A DNA stretch of 64,000 nucleotides from Chryseolinea serpens (GCF_900129725.1 NZ_FQWQ01000001.1:3038001-3102000); one strand, 5' to 3'. Shown: positions 26,303 through 35,641, counted from the stretch's first letter. Program-made: numbers and translations. The notes: generated by a model from the sequence alone, not told the origin.

Positions 26303-26367
26303 TTGCTCCGCCGAAGTAAGCGCCTTTCTTTGCTCGCCGAAGCTTTAGCGAAGGCGAGGCGGTTCAA
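26303..26367. repeat. Dispersed palindromic repeat, copy D, with adjacent partial copy
   Basis: A full copy at 26329-26367 reads TTTGCTCGCCGAAGCTTTAG then CGAAGGCGAGGCGGT. A partial copy (TTGCTCCGCCGAAGTAAG) lies just before it at 26303-26320, and a small hairpin AGAATTTT-ATC-AAAATTCT occupies 26279-26297. Copy C, in reverse orientation, lies on the other side of the SRPBCC gene. Confidence 0.8.
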
Positions 26368-26371
26368 AATT

Positions 26372-27517
26372 TTATCCGCCCACCTCTACTCTATACAACG
26401 CTGCCAGCTTCTCCACCGCATAATCAATCTCCTCCACTGTATTATACTTACTGAACGAAAACCGCACCGCTCCACGCTTCGACCCAGGATACAACGCTCC
26501 CAACACATGCGACCCCGTAACGGCGCCGCTGGAACAAGCGCTACCCCCCGATGCCGACACACCTTGCAAATCCAGGTTGAACAAAATCAATCCATTGTCC
26601 TCCGACTCGGGCAAACAAACATTCAACACCGTGTACAAGCTCTTGTCCAGGTTAGCAGAATCGCCATGAAAATCCACGCCGGGAATATTCTGCTTTAACT
26701 TCTCGATCATTCTTCCCTTCAACTGCTTGATGTGCTGCACATGCTCATCCATATCCCGGTAGGCGATCTCCAACGCTTTGGCAAGCCCGATGATGCCATA
26801 CACGTTTTCCGTTCCTCCGCGCATGCTGCGTTCCTGACCGCCGCCGTGCACAAAAGGTTGTAATTTTTTATCCTTGCGAATGAACATGAAGCCCACGCCT
26901 TTCGGTCCATGAAACTTATGCGCCGCTGCCGCCATGCCGTGCACTTTGATCTCGCTCAGGTTATGACGGTAGTGTCCCACCGTTTGCACGGTGTCCGAGT
27001 GAAAGTAAGCGCCGTACTGATCACACAAGTCGCCCACGCGCCGGATGTCCATCACGTTGCCCACTTCATTGTTGGCATGCATCAGCGACACCAGGGCTTT
27101 TGGATTTTCTTTCAGCAACACTTCCAGGTGATCCATGTCCACGTGTCCTTTCTCGTCCAGCTTCACCATGTGTAAATTGATGAGGCCACGTTTCTCGAGG
27201 TTGTGGAGGGTTTGCTCCACGGCATGGTGTTCGATGGGTGACGAGATCACGTTACGGATGCCGTACGTCTGCAAGCTGCTGTTGATAATGGTGTTGTCCG
27301 CTTCCGTGCCGCCGCTGGTGAAAATGATCTCGCCGGGTGTGCAATGCAACAGCTCGGCAATTTTCTTGCGTGCCGACTCGATGGCGGCCCGCACCTTGCG
27401 GCCATGCGCGTGGGTTGACGACGGGTTGCCGTAGTCTTCCAGCATGAAAGGTTTCATCGCTTCAAATACTTCGGGATCCAGTGGGGTGGTAGCGGCATTA
27501 TCCAAATAAACTTGCAT
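26372..27517 (-). CDS. Cysteine desulfurase (IscS/NifS type)
   Basis: A 381-residue PLP enzyme that converts cysteine to alanine and an enzyme-bound persulfide for Fe-S cluster and thio-cofactor synthesis. Features are the N-terminal VYLDNAATTPLDPEV, the PLP lysine in AAAHKFHGPKGVGF and the persulfide cysteine loop SGGSACSSGAV. ATG at 27517 is preferred to an upstream extension. The gene lies 30 bases after glmM on the same strand. No iscU or sufE neighbour is seen. Confidence 0.93.
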   Translation of the reverse strand: MQVYLDNAATTPLDPEVFEAMKPFMLEDYGNPSSTHAHGRKVRAAIESARKKIAELLHCTPGEIIFTSGGTEADNTIINSSLQTYGIRNVISSPIEHHAVEQTLHNLEKRGLINLHMVKLDEKGHVDMDHLEVLLKENPKALVSLMHANNEVGNVMDIRRVGDLCDQYGAYFHSDTVQTVGHYRHNLSEIKVHGMAAAAHKFHGPKGVGFMFIRKDKKLQPFVHGGGQERSMRGGTENVYGIIGLAKALEIAYRDMDEHVQHIKQLKGRMIEKLKQNIPGVDFHGDSANLDKSLYTVLNVCLPESEDNGLILFNLDLQGVSASGGSACSSGAVTGSHVLGALYPGSKRGAVRFSFSKYNTVEEIDYAVEKLAALYRVEVGG

Positions 27518-27547
27518 CTCTCTCCATTCGGTTAATAAATCAAACAA

Positions 27548-28951
27548 TCAGACCACAGCCTTTTCGGCGATGATCTCTTTTATATCGGCGATCATTTTCT
27601 TCGCCAGGTTATCGGCCTTCACTTCCATGTCCGACTCCGCATAAATGCGGATGATGGGTTCCGTGTTGGATTTGCGCAGGTGCACCCACTCTTTGTCGAA
27701 CTCGATCTTCACGCCATCGATGGTATTGATGGGTTGTTTTTTATATTTCTTAGTCATCTCCTCCAGCACGCGATCCACGTTGATGTTGGGCGTGAGCTCG
27801 ATCTTGTTTTTGGAGATCACATAGTTCGGATACGTCGAGCGCAGCCGCAGCAGGCTGGTTTCGCTTTTGGCCAGGTGTGTCAGCAGCAGGGCGATGCCCA
27901 CCAGGGCGTCGCGACCATAGTGCAACTCGGGATAGATCACCCCGCCATTGCCTTCGCCGCCGATGATGGCGCCGGTTTCTTTCATCATGGTCACCACGTT
28001 CACTTCGCCTACCGCCGCGGCCGAATATTGGCCACCGGCTTTCTCGGTGATGTCGCGCAATGCGCCGGTCGAAGAAAGATTCGACACCGTGTTCACTTTC
28101 TTTTTCTTGGTTGCCTGCAACACGTAGTCGGCCACGGCCACCAACGTATATTCTTCGCCGAAAGGCGAGCCGTCTTCCGACACAAAGGCCAGGCGATCCA
28201 CATCCGGGTCCACCACAATGCCCATGTCGTATTTGCCTTTTTTGATCTCGCGGCAAATATCCGTCAAGTGCTCCGGCAGCGGCTCGGGGTTGTGGGGGAA
28301 GTGGCCCGTGGGGTCGCAATACATTTCTTTCACGCTCACGTCCAAAGCCTTCAGCAGCAAAGGAACGGCAATGCCGCCCGTTGAGTTCACGGCATCCACC
28401 ACCACATTAAAGCCTCTGTTGCGAATGGCCTCTACATCCACCAAGGGCAACTTCAGGATCATGTCGATGTGCTTCTGAAGGTAGGTGTCGTTTTTGGTAT
28501 ACTGGCCCAGCTTGCCCACCGGAGCAAAGTCGAAATCTTCGTCCTCGGCAATCTTCAGCATGGCCTCGCCGTCTTTGCCCGAAATGAACTCGCCTTTATC
28601 GTTCAATAATTTCAGGGCATTCCATTGCACGGGATTGTGGCTGGCCGTGAGGATGATGCCACCGGCTGCCTTTTCCAGCGGCACGGCGATCTCCACGGTG
28701 GGTGTTGTGGACAGCCCCAGGTCGACCACGTCGATGCCCAAGCCTTGCAAGGTCGACACCACGAGGGCGCTCACCATTTCGCCCGAGGGCCTGGCGTCGC
28801 GCCCGATCACCACTTTGGTGGAACCGGTTTTCTTCTTGATCATGGTCCCAAACGCCGCCGTAAATTTTACGACGTCGACGGGCGTGAGATTTTCACTGGT
28901 TTTACCACCAATGGTCCCACGAATGCCGGAAATAGATTTGATTAAAGCCAC
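27548..28951 (-). CDS. glmM: Phosphoglucosamine mutase GlmM (phosphohexomutase family)
   Basis: A 467-residue alpha-D-phosphohexomutase, most likely interconverting glucosamine-6- and -1-phosphate for UDP-GlcNAc and peptidoglycan. The phosphoserine loop is TASHNPVQWNAL, the Mg loop DPDVDRLAFV, the sugar loop GEGNGGVIYPELHYGRDA and the phosphate loop RKSNTEPIIRIYAE. A phosphomannomutase activity cannot be excluded. It starts with GTG at 28951, no ATG being available, and precedes the cysteine desulfurase. Confidence 0.9.
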   Translation of the reverse strand: MALIKSISGIRGTIGGKTSENLTPVDVVKFTAAFGTMIKKKTGSTKVVIGRDARPSGEMVSALVVSTLQGLGIDVVDLGLSTTPTVEIAVPLEKAAGGIILTASHNPVQWNALKLLNDKGEFISGKDGEAMLKIAEDEDFDFAPVGKLGQYTKNDTYLQKHIDMILKLPLVDVEAIRNRGFNVVVDAVNSTGGIAVPLLLKALDVSVKEMYCDPTGHFPHNPEPLPEHLTDICREIKKGKYDMGIVVDPDVDRLAFVSEDGSPFGEEYTLVAVADYVLQATKKKKVNTVSNLSSTGALRDITEKAGGQYSAAAVGEVNVVTMMKETGAIIGGEGNGGVIYPELHYGRDALVGIALLLTHLAKSETSLLRLRSTYPNYVISKNKIELTPNINVDRVLEEMTKKYKKQPINTIDGVKIEFDKEWVHLRKSNTEPIIRIYAESDMEVKADNLAKKMIADIKEIIAEKAVV

Positions 28952-29078
28952 GATTTGGGGTTTTTATATAAAAAGTGAGGCAAAATTAATAAGAATAATG
29001 GAAGGAGCGAGCCACCAACCGTTCACCAGCCACAACGACAAAAAATAATTTTTTTGCCCCCGCCGCCGTTGCCACGCC

Positions 29079-29103
29079 GTTGTTGGTGTTCTCCACTAAC
29101 AAC
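29079..29103. repeat. Imperfect palindrome, GTTGTTGGTG/CACTAACAAC
   Basis: The arms are ten bases with one mismatch around a five-base TTCTC loop. It is related to the perfect palindrome at 29221-29241 by the shared TTGGTGT core. Confidence 0.65.
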
Positions 29104-29220
29104 CCAGCTTCCAGCCCCATTCCACTTGGCGTTCCCCCTCGGAAATCTATCCATTCCACGCACTTTTGGCATTCCATTTCTATCCCTTGCCGATCGCTCC
29201 GATAGAGATTCCATACCCTC

Positions 29221-29241
29221 GTGTTGGTGTCCCACCAACAC
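29221..29241. repeat. Perfect palindrome, GTGTTGGTG/CACCAACAC
   Basis: Nine-base perfect arms flank TCC. It lacks a T-run on either side, so a rho-independent terminator is unlikely; a protein-binding or repeat-element role is possible. Confidence 0.65.
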
Positions 29242-29458
29242 GCTCTCTCCCTTATGATGGACTCCACTAACACCCGCCCAAGCCCATCACACCTCCATGT
29301 TGCCCCACACAACAAAAAAAAACAATACCCATCGTCCCATGTGTTTTCACAAACAGCCCCATACCCACGAACCACCCCTATCCCCGCCACCCACCAAAAA
29401 AACACCATAGAACCCCGCCGCTTTTTTCTAATTTTAAACCCACAGGAAATTACTTACC

Positions 29459-30271
29459 ATGAAACAAGTCCCCGCCACGCCCGACCCCAACCGTCCAGCC
29501 AAACTCGAAGCCTTCAACCGCCTGCTCACCATCATGGACGAGCTCCGCGAAAATTGCCCGTGGGACAAAAAACAAACCCTCGAAAGCCTGCGTCACCTCA
29601 CCATCGAAGAGACCTATGAATTGTCTGACGCCATCCTGGAAAACGACCTCCCCGAAATAAAAAAGGAGCTGGGCGACCTCATGCTCCACAATGTCTTCTA
29701 CGCGCGCATCGCCTCCGAACAAAAAGCCTTCGACATCGCCGACGTGCTCAACGCCATTTGCGACAAGCTCATCGAACGCCACCCCCACATCTATAGCGAT
29801 GTGGTGGCCAACGACGAAGAGACCGTGAAATCCAACTGGGAAAAAATAAAGCTGAAGACCGGCAACAAATCGGTCTTGCAAGGCGTGCCCGGCTCACTCC
29901 CCGCGTTGGTCAAAGCCATCCGCATCCAGGACAAGGCCCGCGGTGTGGGCTTCGACTGGGAAAGAAAAGAGCAGGTGTGGGAGAAGGTAGAGGAAGAAAT
30001 GCAGGAATTCAAAGCGGAGTTCAACGCCACGGCGCCCGAAGCCATCAACCACGAGAAAGCCATGGCCGAATTCGGGGATCTGCTTTTCTCGTTGGTGAAC
30101 TATGCCCGCTTCATCAACATCGATCCGGAAGAAGCCCTGGAGCGCACCAATAAAAAATTCATCAAACGCTTTCAATATTTAGAGACCGAGTCGGCAAAAG
30201 ACGGCAAGACGATGGGGGAAATGACGCTGGCCGAAATGGACGTTTACTGGAACAGGGCCAAGAATCTCTAA
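29459..30271 (+). CDS. mazG: Nucleoside triphosphate pyrophosphohydrolase MazG
   Basis: A 270-residue all-alpha NTP pyrophosphatase with two MazG repeats. The first (about 20-110) has CPWDKKQTLESLRHLTIEE and ELGDLMLHNVFYARI, supplying the ExxE...ExxD metal site. The second (about 160-250) has AMAEFGDLLFSLVNYARF. It hydrolyses non-canonical NTPs to NMP and PPi and can lower ppGpp in some bacteria. The length and double domain fit MazG. It is convergent with the antiporter gene. Confidence 0.94.
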   Translation: MKQVPATPDPNRPAKLEAFNRLLTIMDELRENCPWDKKQTLESLRHLTIEETYELSDAILENDLPEIKKELGDLMLHNVFYARIASEQKAFDIADVLNAICDKLIERHPHIYSDVVANDEETVKSNWEKIKLKTGNKSVLQGVPGSLPALVKAIRIQDKARGVGFDWERKEQVWEKVEEEMQEFKAEFNATAPEAINHEKAMAEFGDLLFSLVNYARFINIDPEEALERTNKKFIKRFQYLETESAKDGKTMGEMTLAEMDVYWNRAKNL

Positions 30272-30317
30272 AATAAAATAGAAGCGACTTAGATTTCGAT
30301 GTTGAAACTTGGGATGC

Positions 30318-31565
30318 TTAGCGCTCCCATTTCCGGGCCAGGCTCCATTTCATCAACGGTCCGCTCGTCATGCTGGTGATCAGCGCCATGATCACGAGCG
30401 ACACGAACACCTTCTCGTTGATCAACCCATTCTCCAGGGCAATAAGCCCAAGAATAATTTCCATGGCCCCGCGTGCGTTCATCCCAAAGCCCGCCGCCAG
30501 CGACTCTTTCCAGGAGAAACCTCCCAGTCGCGTGCCCAGTCCGCTGCCCACAATTTTTCCCGTGAAGGCAATGGCTAAAATGATGAGGGTCAACCCCAGG
30601 TCGAAGTTCAAAAAGAAGTTCACCCGCAAGCCGATGGACACAAAGAACAACGGCGCAAAAATGTTATTGATGAACTGGTGCACGATCTCCTTGGCGCGTT
30701 CCGAAAAATGCTCGGAGTCTCCCAATGCCACGCCCATAATAAAAGAACCGAAGATGGCGTGAATGCCGATGTATTCCGTGAATGCCCCCGCCAAAAAGCA
30801 CAGGGCCAGCGACACCGACAACACACCGCCCGGCCAGGCCATCTTTCTATTGATCCAGGGCAGCAGACGATTCAACAGGCCTCGCCCGATCGTGAGCATA
30901 AAGGCGGCAAACCCGATGGTCAATATAATGGTGTTGAACAGCGGCATGTGTTCGCCCGTTTTTTTGCCGATCAAACCCAGGAGCACCGAAAAAATAATCC
31001 ACCCCACCAAATCATCGACCATGGCCGACGCCACCACGAGCAATCCCATTTTCGATTTGAACAAATTCAGGTCCATCAAAATGCGGACGATCACGGGCAA
31101 GGCGGTGATGGCCATGGCCGTGCCCATAAACAACGCGAAGGTTAGACGCCCGTTGGCATCGGCTATTCCAAAAAAGGTGGGAAAGAAATAGGGAAATATA
31201 AATCCGATCGAGAAGGGAATGATGAGTCCGAACAGACTGGTGGTAAGCGCCTGCCGGCCTTGCTGCACCACGATGTGAAGGTCCACTTCCAGGCCCGCGA
31301 TAAACAACAACATGATCACGGCCACCTGCACAAAGCCGGTGAGCACAACCCCCGCAGCGGCGTTGTGCGGATACAGCGCCTCGAACCATTCGGGTTGAAG
31401 CATGCCCAGCACGGTGGGTCCCAGCAAAATGCCTGCGATGATCTCGCCGATCACAGCGGGTTGGTTGAGTTTGCGGAACACTTCCGCAAAAAGTCTTCCC
31501 ATCACCAACATGATGCTGAGCTGCACCAACAAGTGCACCACATCGGCGTGTCCTAATTTACCCAT
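30318..31565 (-). CDS. CPA2-type cation:proton antiporter
   Basis: A 415-residue membrane protein with about 12 helices, of the Na+/H+ exchanger domain family. Landmarks are LNQPAVIGEIIAGILLGPTVLG near the N-terminus, AMVDDLVGWIIF with the acidic pair expected in transport, and FGMNARGAMEIILGLIALE near the C-terminus. There is no C-terminal TrkA-N domain. ATG at 31565 is chosen; it overlaps the end of the upstream universal stress gene by eight bases, so the two are one operon. Confidence 0.9.
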   Translation of the reverse strand: MGKLGHADVVHLLVQLSIMLVMGRLFAEVFRKLNQPAVIGEIIAGILLGPTVLGMLQPEWFEALYPHNAAAGVVLTGFVQVAVIMLLFIAGLEVDLHIVVQQGRQALTTSLFGLIIPFSIGFIFPYFFPTFFGIADANGRLTFALFMGTAMAITALPVIVRILMDLNLFKSKMGLLVVASAMVDDLVGWIIFSVLLGLIGKKTGEHMPLFNTIILTIGFAAFMLTIGRGLLNRLLPWINRKMAWPGGVLSVSLALCFLAGAFTEYIGIHAIFGSFIMGVALGDSEHFSERAKEIVHQFINNIFAPLFFVSIGLRVNFFLNFDLGLTLIILAIAFTGKIVGSGLGTRLGGFSWKESLAAGFGMNARGAMEIILGLIALENGLINEKVFVSLVIMALITSMTSGPLMKWSLARKWER

Positions 31566-32415
31566 GGCTGGCCTCCTTTCGTGGATTGACAATAAACAGA
31601 TTGCACGGCAGGTCGGCAAAAATATACTCCTGGTCGTGAGTGAATACGCGGTCGAACAACGAGAATCTGCGTTGCGCTGCGCCCACCACCAACAGGTCGG
31701 CATGCTTGCGCTGTGCAAATTTTGAGAGTTCGAACCCCGACTTCCCGGCCACCAGTTTGATATTCACTTTCAAGCCGTCGTGCGGTATGCGTTGGAGGAT
31801 CTTTTCAACATTTTCAATTTCTTCTCTCACCAGGCTCTGGCGGAGCGACTCATATTCGGTTTCCGAACATTGCTCGGTGGCCATCGTGAGGCCATACATT
31901 TTTATTTCGCGCACCACGTGCAGCCAGTGCGCCTTATCTTTTAACCCCACATTGCAGGCCAGACCCAGGGCTTGTTCCACAAACGGGTTGTCTTCGGCAT
32001 TCACGACAATGTTCTTAAAAGCCTGCGGGGTCACGCTGGGTGTGGTGAACAAGAGCACGGAGCAATCCGCCTTTCTTAAGATCTGGCGGGCGATGGTGCC
32101 AAGATAAAACTGGACGAGGTTTTCTTTTTTTAATGCGCCCGCCACCAGCAGGTCGATGTTTTCTTTTTTGCAGGTGCTGAGAATGCGGTCGCCAGGCTTT
32201 CCTTTTTCCCAGAAAATTTTCACGCTGGCGTCGCCCAATAGCCCGGCAGTTTGCAGCAGGCTGTTCAGCTTGGCTTCTTCCTCCAGGCCGTGGTCGCCGA
32301 CATGAATAAGGAGGAGTTCAGCATCCCACATGCGTTTAAGACGACCGGCCTCCGCCAACAACGCTTCCAGGCGTGGCGAAAAAGCAATGGCAAGTCCTAT
32401 TTTACGGATGATCAT
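31558..32415 (-). CDS. Tandem universal stress protein
   Basis: A 285-residue protein with two UspA-type domains (about 1-140 and 150-280), each with a Rossmann-like ATP-binding fold; the second has LVVGAAQRRFSLFDRV. It overlaps the antiporter start by eight bases, which suggests that it senses nucleotide or energy state and affects the antiporter. That functional link is inference from gene order. Confidence 0.85.
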   Translation of the reverse strand: MIIRKIGLAIAFSPRLEALLAEAGRLKRMWDAELLLIHVGDHGLEEEAKLNSLLQTAGLLGDASVKIFWEKGKPGDRILSTCKKENIDLLVAGALKKENLVQFYLGTIARQILRKADCSVLLFTTPSVTPQAFKNIVVNAEDNPFVEQALGLACNVGLKDKAHWLHVVREIKMYGLTMATEQCSETEYESLRQSLVREEIENVEKILQRIPHDGLKVNIKLVAGKSGFELSKFAQRKHADLLVVGAAQRRFSLFDRVFTHDQEYIFADLPCNLFIVNPRKEASHG

Positions 32416-32675
32416 GGGCGGTTCGAGCGTGGAAAGGTATTCATTTTATTTTATTCATGCGACCACCGAAAACCCCTGCCAGGGCCGAAAAGATATTCCT
32501 GGCGTCGTTTCAACCATCACAAATCCGCCGTTTCCGGCCGTTTTCATACGTTGGCTATTACGAAAACTTTATCATTTCCCTTAAAAATCTTGCATGCATA
32601 CCGTGCCACTCACATTGCAAAAATGTCGTTTCATAGAAAATCCAACCTTTGCATCAATAAAACAACACTGTTGGT

Positions 32676-33953
32676 ATGTCGGTGAGTAAACGTGTGCGGG
32701 ATCTGATCATCGGGAAGGATAAGTATATAGAGTCGTATGGTGAGTTCAAGCAAGCCATGCTCTCCGGGCAATTTGCCATGATCGGCATCGTGATGTGTCT
32801 GCTCTATATGACGTTCGACCTTGCGGCCGGTGTCTATGAAACCGCTCCCATCTTTTTTGCAGCCATATTTTTCCTGGCACTTTCCATTGCCATTCACCGT
32901 CAAGGCGATCATTGTCTGGCCAATTACTTTTTGCTGCCCACCATCAATTTTACGGTATACATTTTTGCTTCGAGTGAGTCGCCCAATACGGGTGCGTTCA
33001 TTTTCTTTATTGTGAATGCGCTAGCGGCCTTCGCCGTATTCAACTACAAACAGCGCCTGCTTTCTATCCTGTTTGCTGCGTTCACCTATGTTCTTTTTGT
33101 GCTGGCCTATTTTGTGGACTTCAGCATCTTGCCACCACGCAACTACGACGAAGACACCTTGTTGTTTTTCGTGGTGATCAACTTCACCCTGGCATTGCCC
33201 GGCGGGATGATGGCCGTGTACCTGCTCATCAGTCTCAATCACCACAACGCCATGCAATTGGTGGAGAACAACACGCTGCTCACCAAGACCAACGCCGAGC
33301 TCGATCGCTTTGTCTACAGTACGTCGCATGACCTTCGCGCGCCACTCACTTCGGTGATGGGGCTCATCAACATTACCGAGCGGGCCGAGAACAAGGAAGA
33401 CGTAAAAAAATACCTGGCGATGATCAAAGACCGCATCCATTCGCTGGACCGGTTCATCAAGGACATCACCGACTACTCGCGCAACAACCGCCTGGAGATC
33501 CGTCGCGAAAACGTGAAGCTCGCCGACCTGGCCCAGGACGTGTGGGAAAGCCTGAAGTATCAGCCCGAGGCCGAACGGATCAACTTCCAGATCGAGATCC
33601 CGGACGATATCTACATCGAGTCCGACAAGGCCCGTTTGCAGGTGGTCATCAGCAACCTGATCTCCAACGCCGTGCGCTACCACGATATGCGCAAGCAGGA
33701 GCAATACATCCGCCTGAAATACCAGGTAAGCGGCCATGTGATCTCCATCAAGGTGGAAGACAATGGGCAGGGTATTTTGCCAGAATATCATTCAAAGATC
33801 TTCGAGATGTTCTTTCGTGCTAACGAACAGTCTAAAGGCTCCGGATTGGGACTGTATATTGTAAAGGAGGCATTGGTAAAGCTTTCCGGGTCGATCCAGT
33901 TGGAGTCTGTACCGGGGTTGGGCACTACTTTCACCGTCCGGCTGCCCCGGTAG
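32676..33953 (+). CDS. Membrane sensor histidine kinase
   Basis: A 425-residue kinase with six hydrophobic segments in the first 195 residues and no large extracellular domain. HisKA follows, with the phospho-accepting His in YSTSHDLRAPLTSVMGL, then an ATPase domain with ISNLISNAVRYH, VEDNGQGI and SKGSGLGLYIVKEAL. No receiver domain or neighbouring response regulator is present. The stop is immediately followed by repeat copy E. Confidence 0.9.
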   Translation: MSVSKRVRDLIIGKDKYIESYGEFKQAMLSGQFAMIGIVMCLLYMTFDLAAGVYETAPIFFAAIFFLALSIAIHRQGDHCLANYFLLPTINFTVYIFASSESPNTGAFIFFIVNALAAFAVFNYKQRLLSILFAAFTYVLFVLAYFVDFSILPPRNYDEDTLLFFVVINFTLALPGGMMAVYLLISLNHHNAMQLVENNTLLTKTNAELDRFVYSTSHDLRAPLTSVMGLINITERAENKEDVKKYLAMIKDRIHSLDRFIKDITDYSRNNRLEIRRENVKLADLAQDVWESLKYQPEAERINFQIEIPDDIYIESDKARLQVVISNLISNAVRYHDMRKQEQYIRLKYQVSGHVISIKVEDNGQGILPEYHSKIFEMFFRANEQSKGSGLGLYIVKEALVKLSGSIQLESVPGLGTTFTVRLPR

Positions 33954-33996
33954 GAACCGCCCGCCTTCTCTGCCACTGGCGGATTCGGCGGGCAAT
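33954..33996. repeat. Dispersed palindromic repeat, copy E
   Basis: It reads GAACCGCCCGCCTTCTCTG, a variant centre, then GGATTCGGCGGGCAATG. It starts directly after the TAG of the histidine kinase gene. The centre diverges most from the other copies. Confidence 0.65.
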
Positions 33997-34039
33997 GTAA
34001 AAATCGACTTCCCCCACGCTGCCGAATCCCCGCGAATAT

Positions 34040-34047
34040 TATCTTTG
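34040..34047 (+). promoter_or_regulatory. Bacteroidota-type -7 element TATCTTTG upstream of glyS
   Basis: TATCTTTG matches the TAnnTTTG consensus and lies eight bases before the glyS ATG, implying a very short leader. No convincing TTTG -33 element is visible. The same octamer precedes dgt and ileS. Confidence 0.45.
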
Positions 34048-34054
34048 CCGTTCT

Positions 34055-35599
34055 ATGGCAGCACAAGAAGACAATATTTTTAAAAACGTGATCTCCCACG
34101 CCAAGGAGTATGGTTTCATTTTCCCCTCCAGTGAAATTTACGACGGCCTCAGCGCAGTCTACGACTACGGGCAGAACGGGGCCGAGCTAAAGAACAACAT
34201 CAAGGAATACTGGTGGAAGTTCATGACCCTGCTCCACGAAAACATCGTGGGCATCGACGCCGCCATCTTCATGCACCCCACCACCTGGAAAGCTTCCGGC
34301 CACGTAGACGCCTTTAGCGATCCCATGCTGGACAACAAAGACTCTAAGAAACGCTACCGCGCCGACGTGCTCATCGAAGACGCCATCGCCAAGATGGAAG
34401 AGAAGATCGAAAAGGAAGTGGAGAAAGCCGCTAAGCGCTTTGGTGAGTCGTTCGACAAAGAAAAGTTTGTCACCACCAACCCGCGCACGCTGGAATATCA
34501 AAAAAAGATCGACGACACCAATGCGCGCCTCAAAACCGCCACCAGCAATGCCGACATGGCCGCGATGAAGCAGATCATCATCGACCTCGACATCGCCGAT
34601 CCTGTTTCGGGTACCAAGAACTGGACCGATGTGCGCCAGTTCAACCTCATGTTCTCCACCGAGATGGGTTCCGTGGCCGACGATGCCAACAAGATCTATC
34701 TTCGCCCCGAAACAGCACAAGGTATTTTTGTGAACTTCCTCAACGTGCAAAAGACCGGCCGGATGAAAATTCCGTTTGGCATTGCGCAAATCGGCAAGGC
34801 CTTCCGCAATGAAATTGTAGCCCGCCAGTTCATTTTCCGCATGCGGGAGTTTGAACAGATGGAGATGCAATTCTTTGTCAAGCCCGGTGAAGAAATGCAA
34901 TGGTATGAATACTGGAAAGAAAAAAGAATGCGCTGGCACCAAACGCTTGGCCTGGGCGCCGAAAACTATCGCTTCCACGACCACCTCAACCTGGCTCACT
35001 ACGCCAACGCAGCGTGCGACATCCAGTTCAATTTCCCGATCGGCTTCAAAGAGCTGGAAGGCATTCACTCGCGCACAGATTTCGATTTGAAAAATCACGA
35101 AAAGTACTCCGGTAAAAAACTGCAGTACTTCGATTCGGAAGAAAATCAGAGTTATATTCCTTATGTAGTTGAAACTTCGGTAGGCCTCGACCGCATGTTC
35201 CTCTCCATTCTGTCCAAGTCCTACACAGAAGAAAAACTGGAAGACGGAAGCGACCGCGTGGTTTTGAGAATTCCAGCCCCCCTTGCCCCGCACAAGGTGG
35301 CCGTTCTACCCCTGATGAAGAAGGATGGTTTACCCGAAAAAGCCATGGAGATCATGAATGAATTGAAATTCGATCTCAACTGTTTCTACGAAGAAAAAGA
35401 TGCTATCGGCCGCCGTTACAGAAGACAGGATGCCATCGGCACACCCTATTGCGTCACGGTCGATCATCAAACGCTGGAAGACAACACCGTTACCATTCGC
35501 GACCGCGACACGATGAAGCAAGAGCGTGTAAAAATTTCGGATGTAAAAGCCCAATTGATCGATGCTTGTTCGATCAATAACTTGCTTAGAAAAATCTAA
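34055..35599 (+). CDS. glyS: Glycyl-tRNA synthetase (single-chain type)
   Basis: A 514-residue class II synthetase of the dimeric, eukaryote/archaea-like type that charges tRNA-Gly. Typical stretches are FMHPTTWKASGHVDAFSDPM, YLRPETAQGIFVNF (motif 2 region) and ETSVGLDRMFLSIL (motif 3), with an anticodon-binding domain at the C-terminus. A terminator hairpin follows at 35609. Confidence 0.96.
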   Translation: MAAQEDNIFKNVISHAKEYGFIFPSSEIYDGLSAVYDYGQNGAELKNNIKEYWWKFMTLLHENIVGIDAAIFMHPTTWKASGHVDAFSDPMLDNKDSKKRYRADVLIEDAIAKMEEKIEKEVEKAAKRFGESFDKEKFVTTNPRTLEYQKKIDDTNARLKTATSNADMAAMKQIIIDLDIADPVSGTKNWTDVRQFNLMFSTEMGSVADDANKIYLRPETAQGIFVNFLNVQKTGRMKIPFGIAQIGKAFRNEIVARQFIFRMREFEQMEMQFFVKPGEEMQWYEYWKEKRMRWHQTLGLGAENYRFHDHLNLAHYANAACDIQFNFPIGFKELEGIHSRTDFDLKNHEKYSGKKLQYFDSEENQSYIPYVVETSVGLDRMFLSILSKSYTEEKLEDGSDRVVLRIPAPLAPHKVAVLPLMKKDGLPEKAMEIMNELKFDLNCFYEEKDAIGRRYRRQDAIGTPYCVTVDHQTLEDNTVTIRDRDTMKQERVKISDVKAQLIDACSINNLLRKI

Positions 35600-35608
35600 T
35601 CCTATACG

Positions 35609-35641
35609 ACAGGCCATCGTTTACCGATGGCCTGTTTCATT
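35609..35641 (+). terminator. Rho-independent-like terminator after glyS
   Basis: A perfect 11-base stem (ACAGGCCATCG with CGATGGCCTGT) around TTTAC, followed by TTCATT, lies nine bases after the glyS stop. The U-tract is short. Confidence 0.65.

Larger units (their letters stand above)
28952..29458. other. 507-base gene-free interval with palindromes and strong strand skew
   Basis: Divergent region between glmM and mazG. The plus strand is strongly enriched in C and A, especially 29270-29420. Two hairpins share the core TTGGTG...CAC(T/C)AAC: 29079-29103 (10-base arms with one mismatch) and 29221-29241 (perfect 9-base arms, 3-base loop). A third partial copy CTCCACTAACA is at 29263-29273. 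Open frames here look non-coding. Confidence 0.6.

Noticed and set aside
28986-29408. 140-codon minus-strand frame in the glmM-mazG spacer
   Set aside because: Its Trp/Cys/Gly-rich composition arises from the C/A-skewed opposite strand; there is no domain and no plausible ribosome site.
28952-29458. tRNA or other structured RNA gene in the longest spacer
   Set aside because: No cloverleaf, T-loop GGTTCGA-type motif or known riboswitch core could be found by eye there or in the other gaps.
34187-35293. Long minus-strand open frame (368 codons) antisense to glyS
   Set aside because: glyS has complete class II synthetase motifs, and the antisense frame has no recognisable feature.
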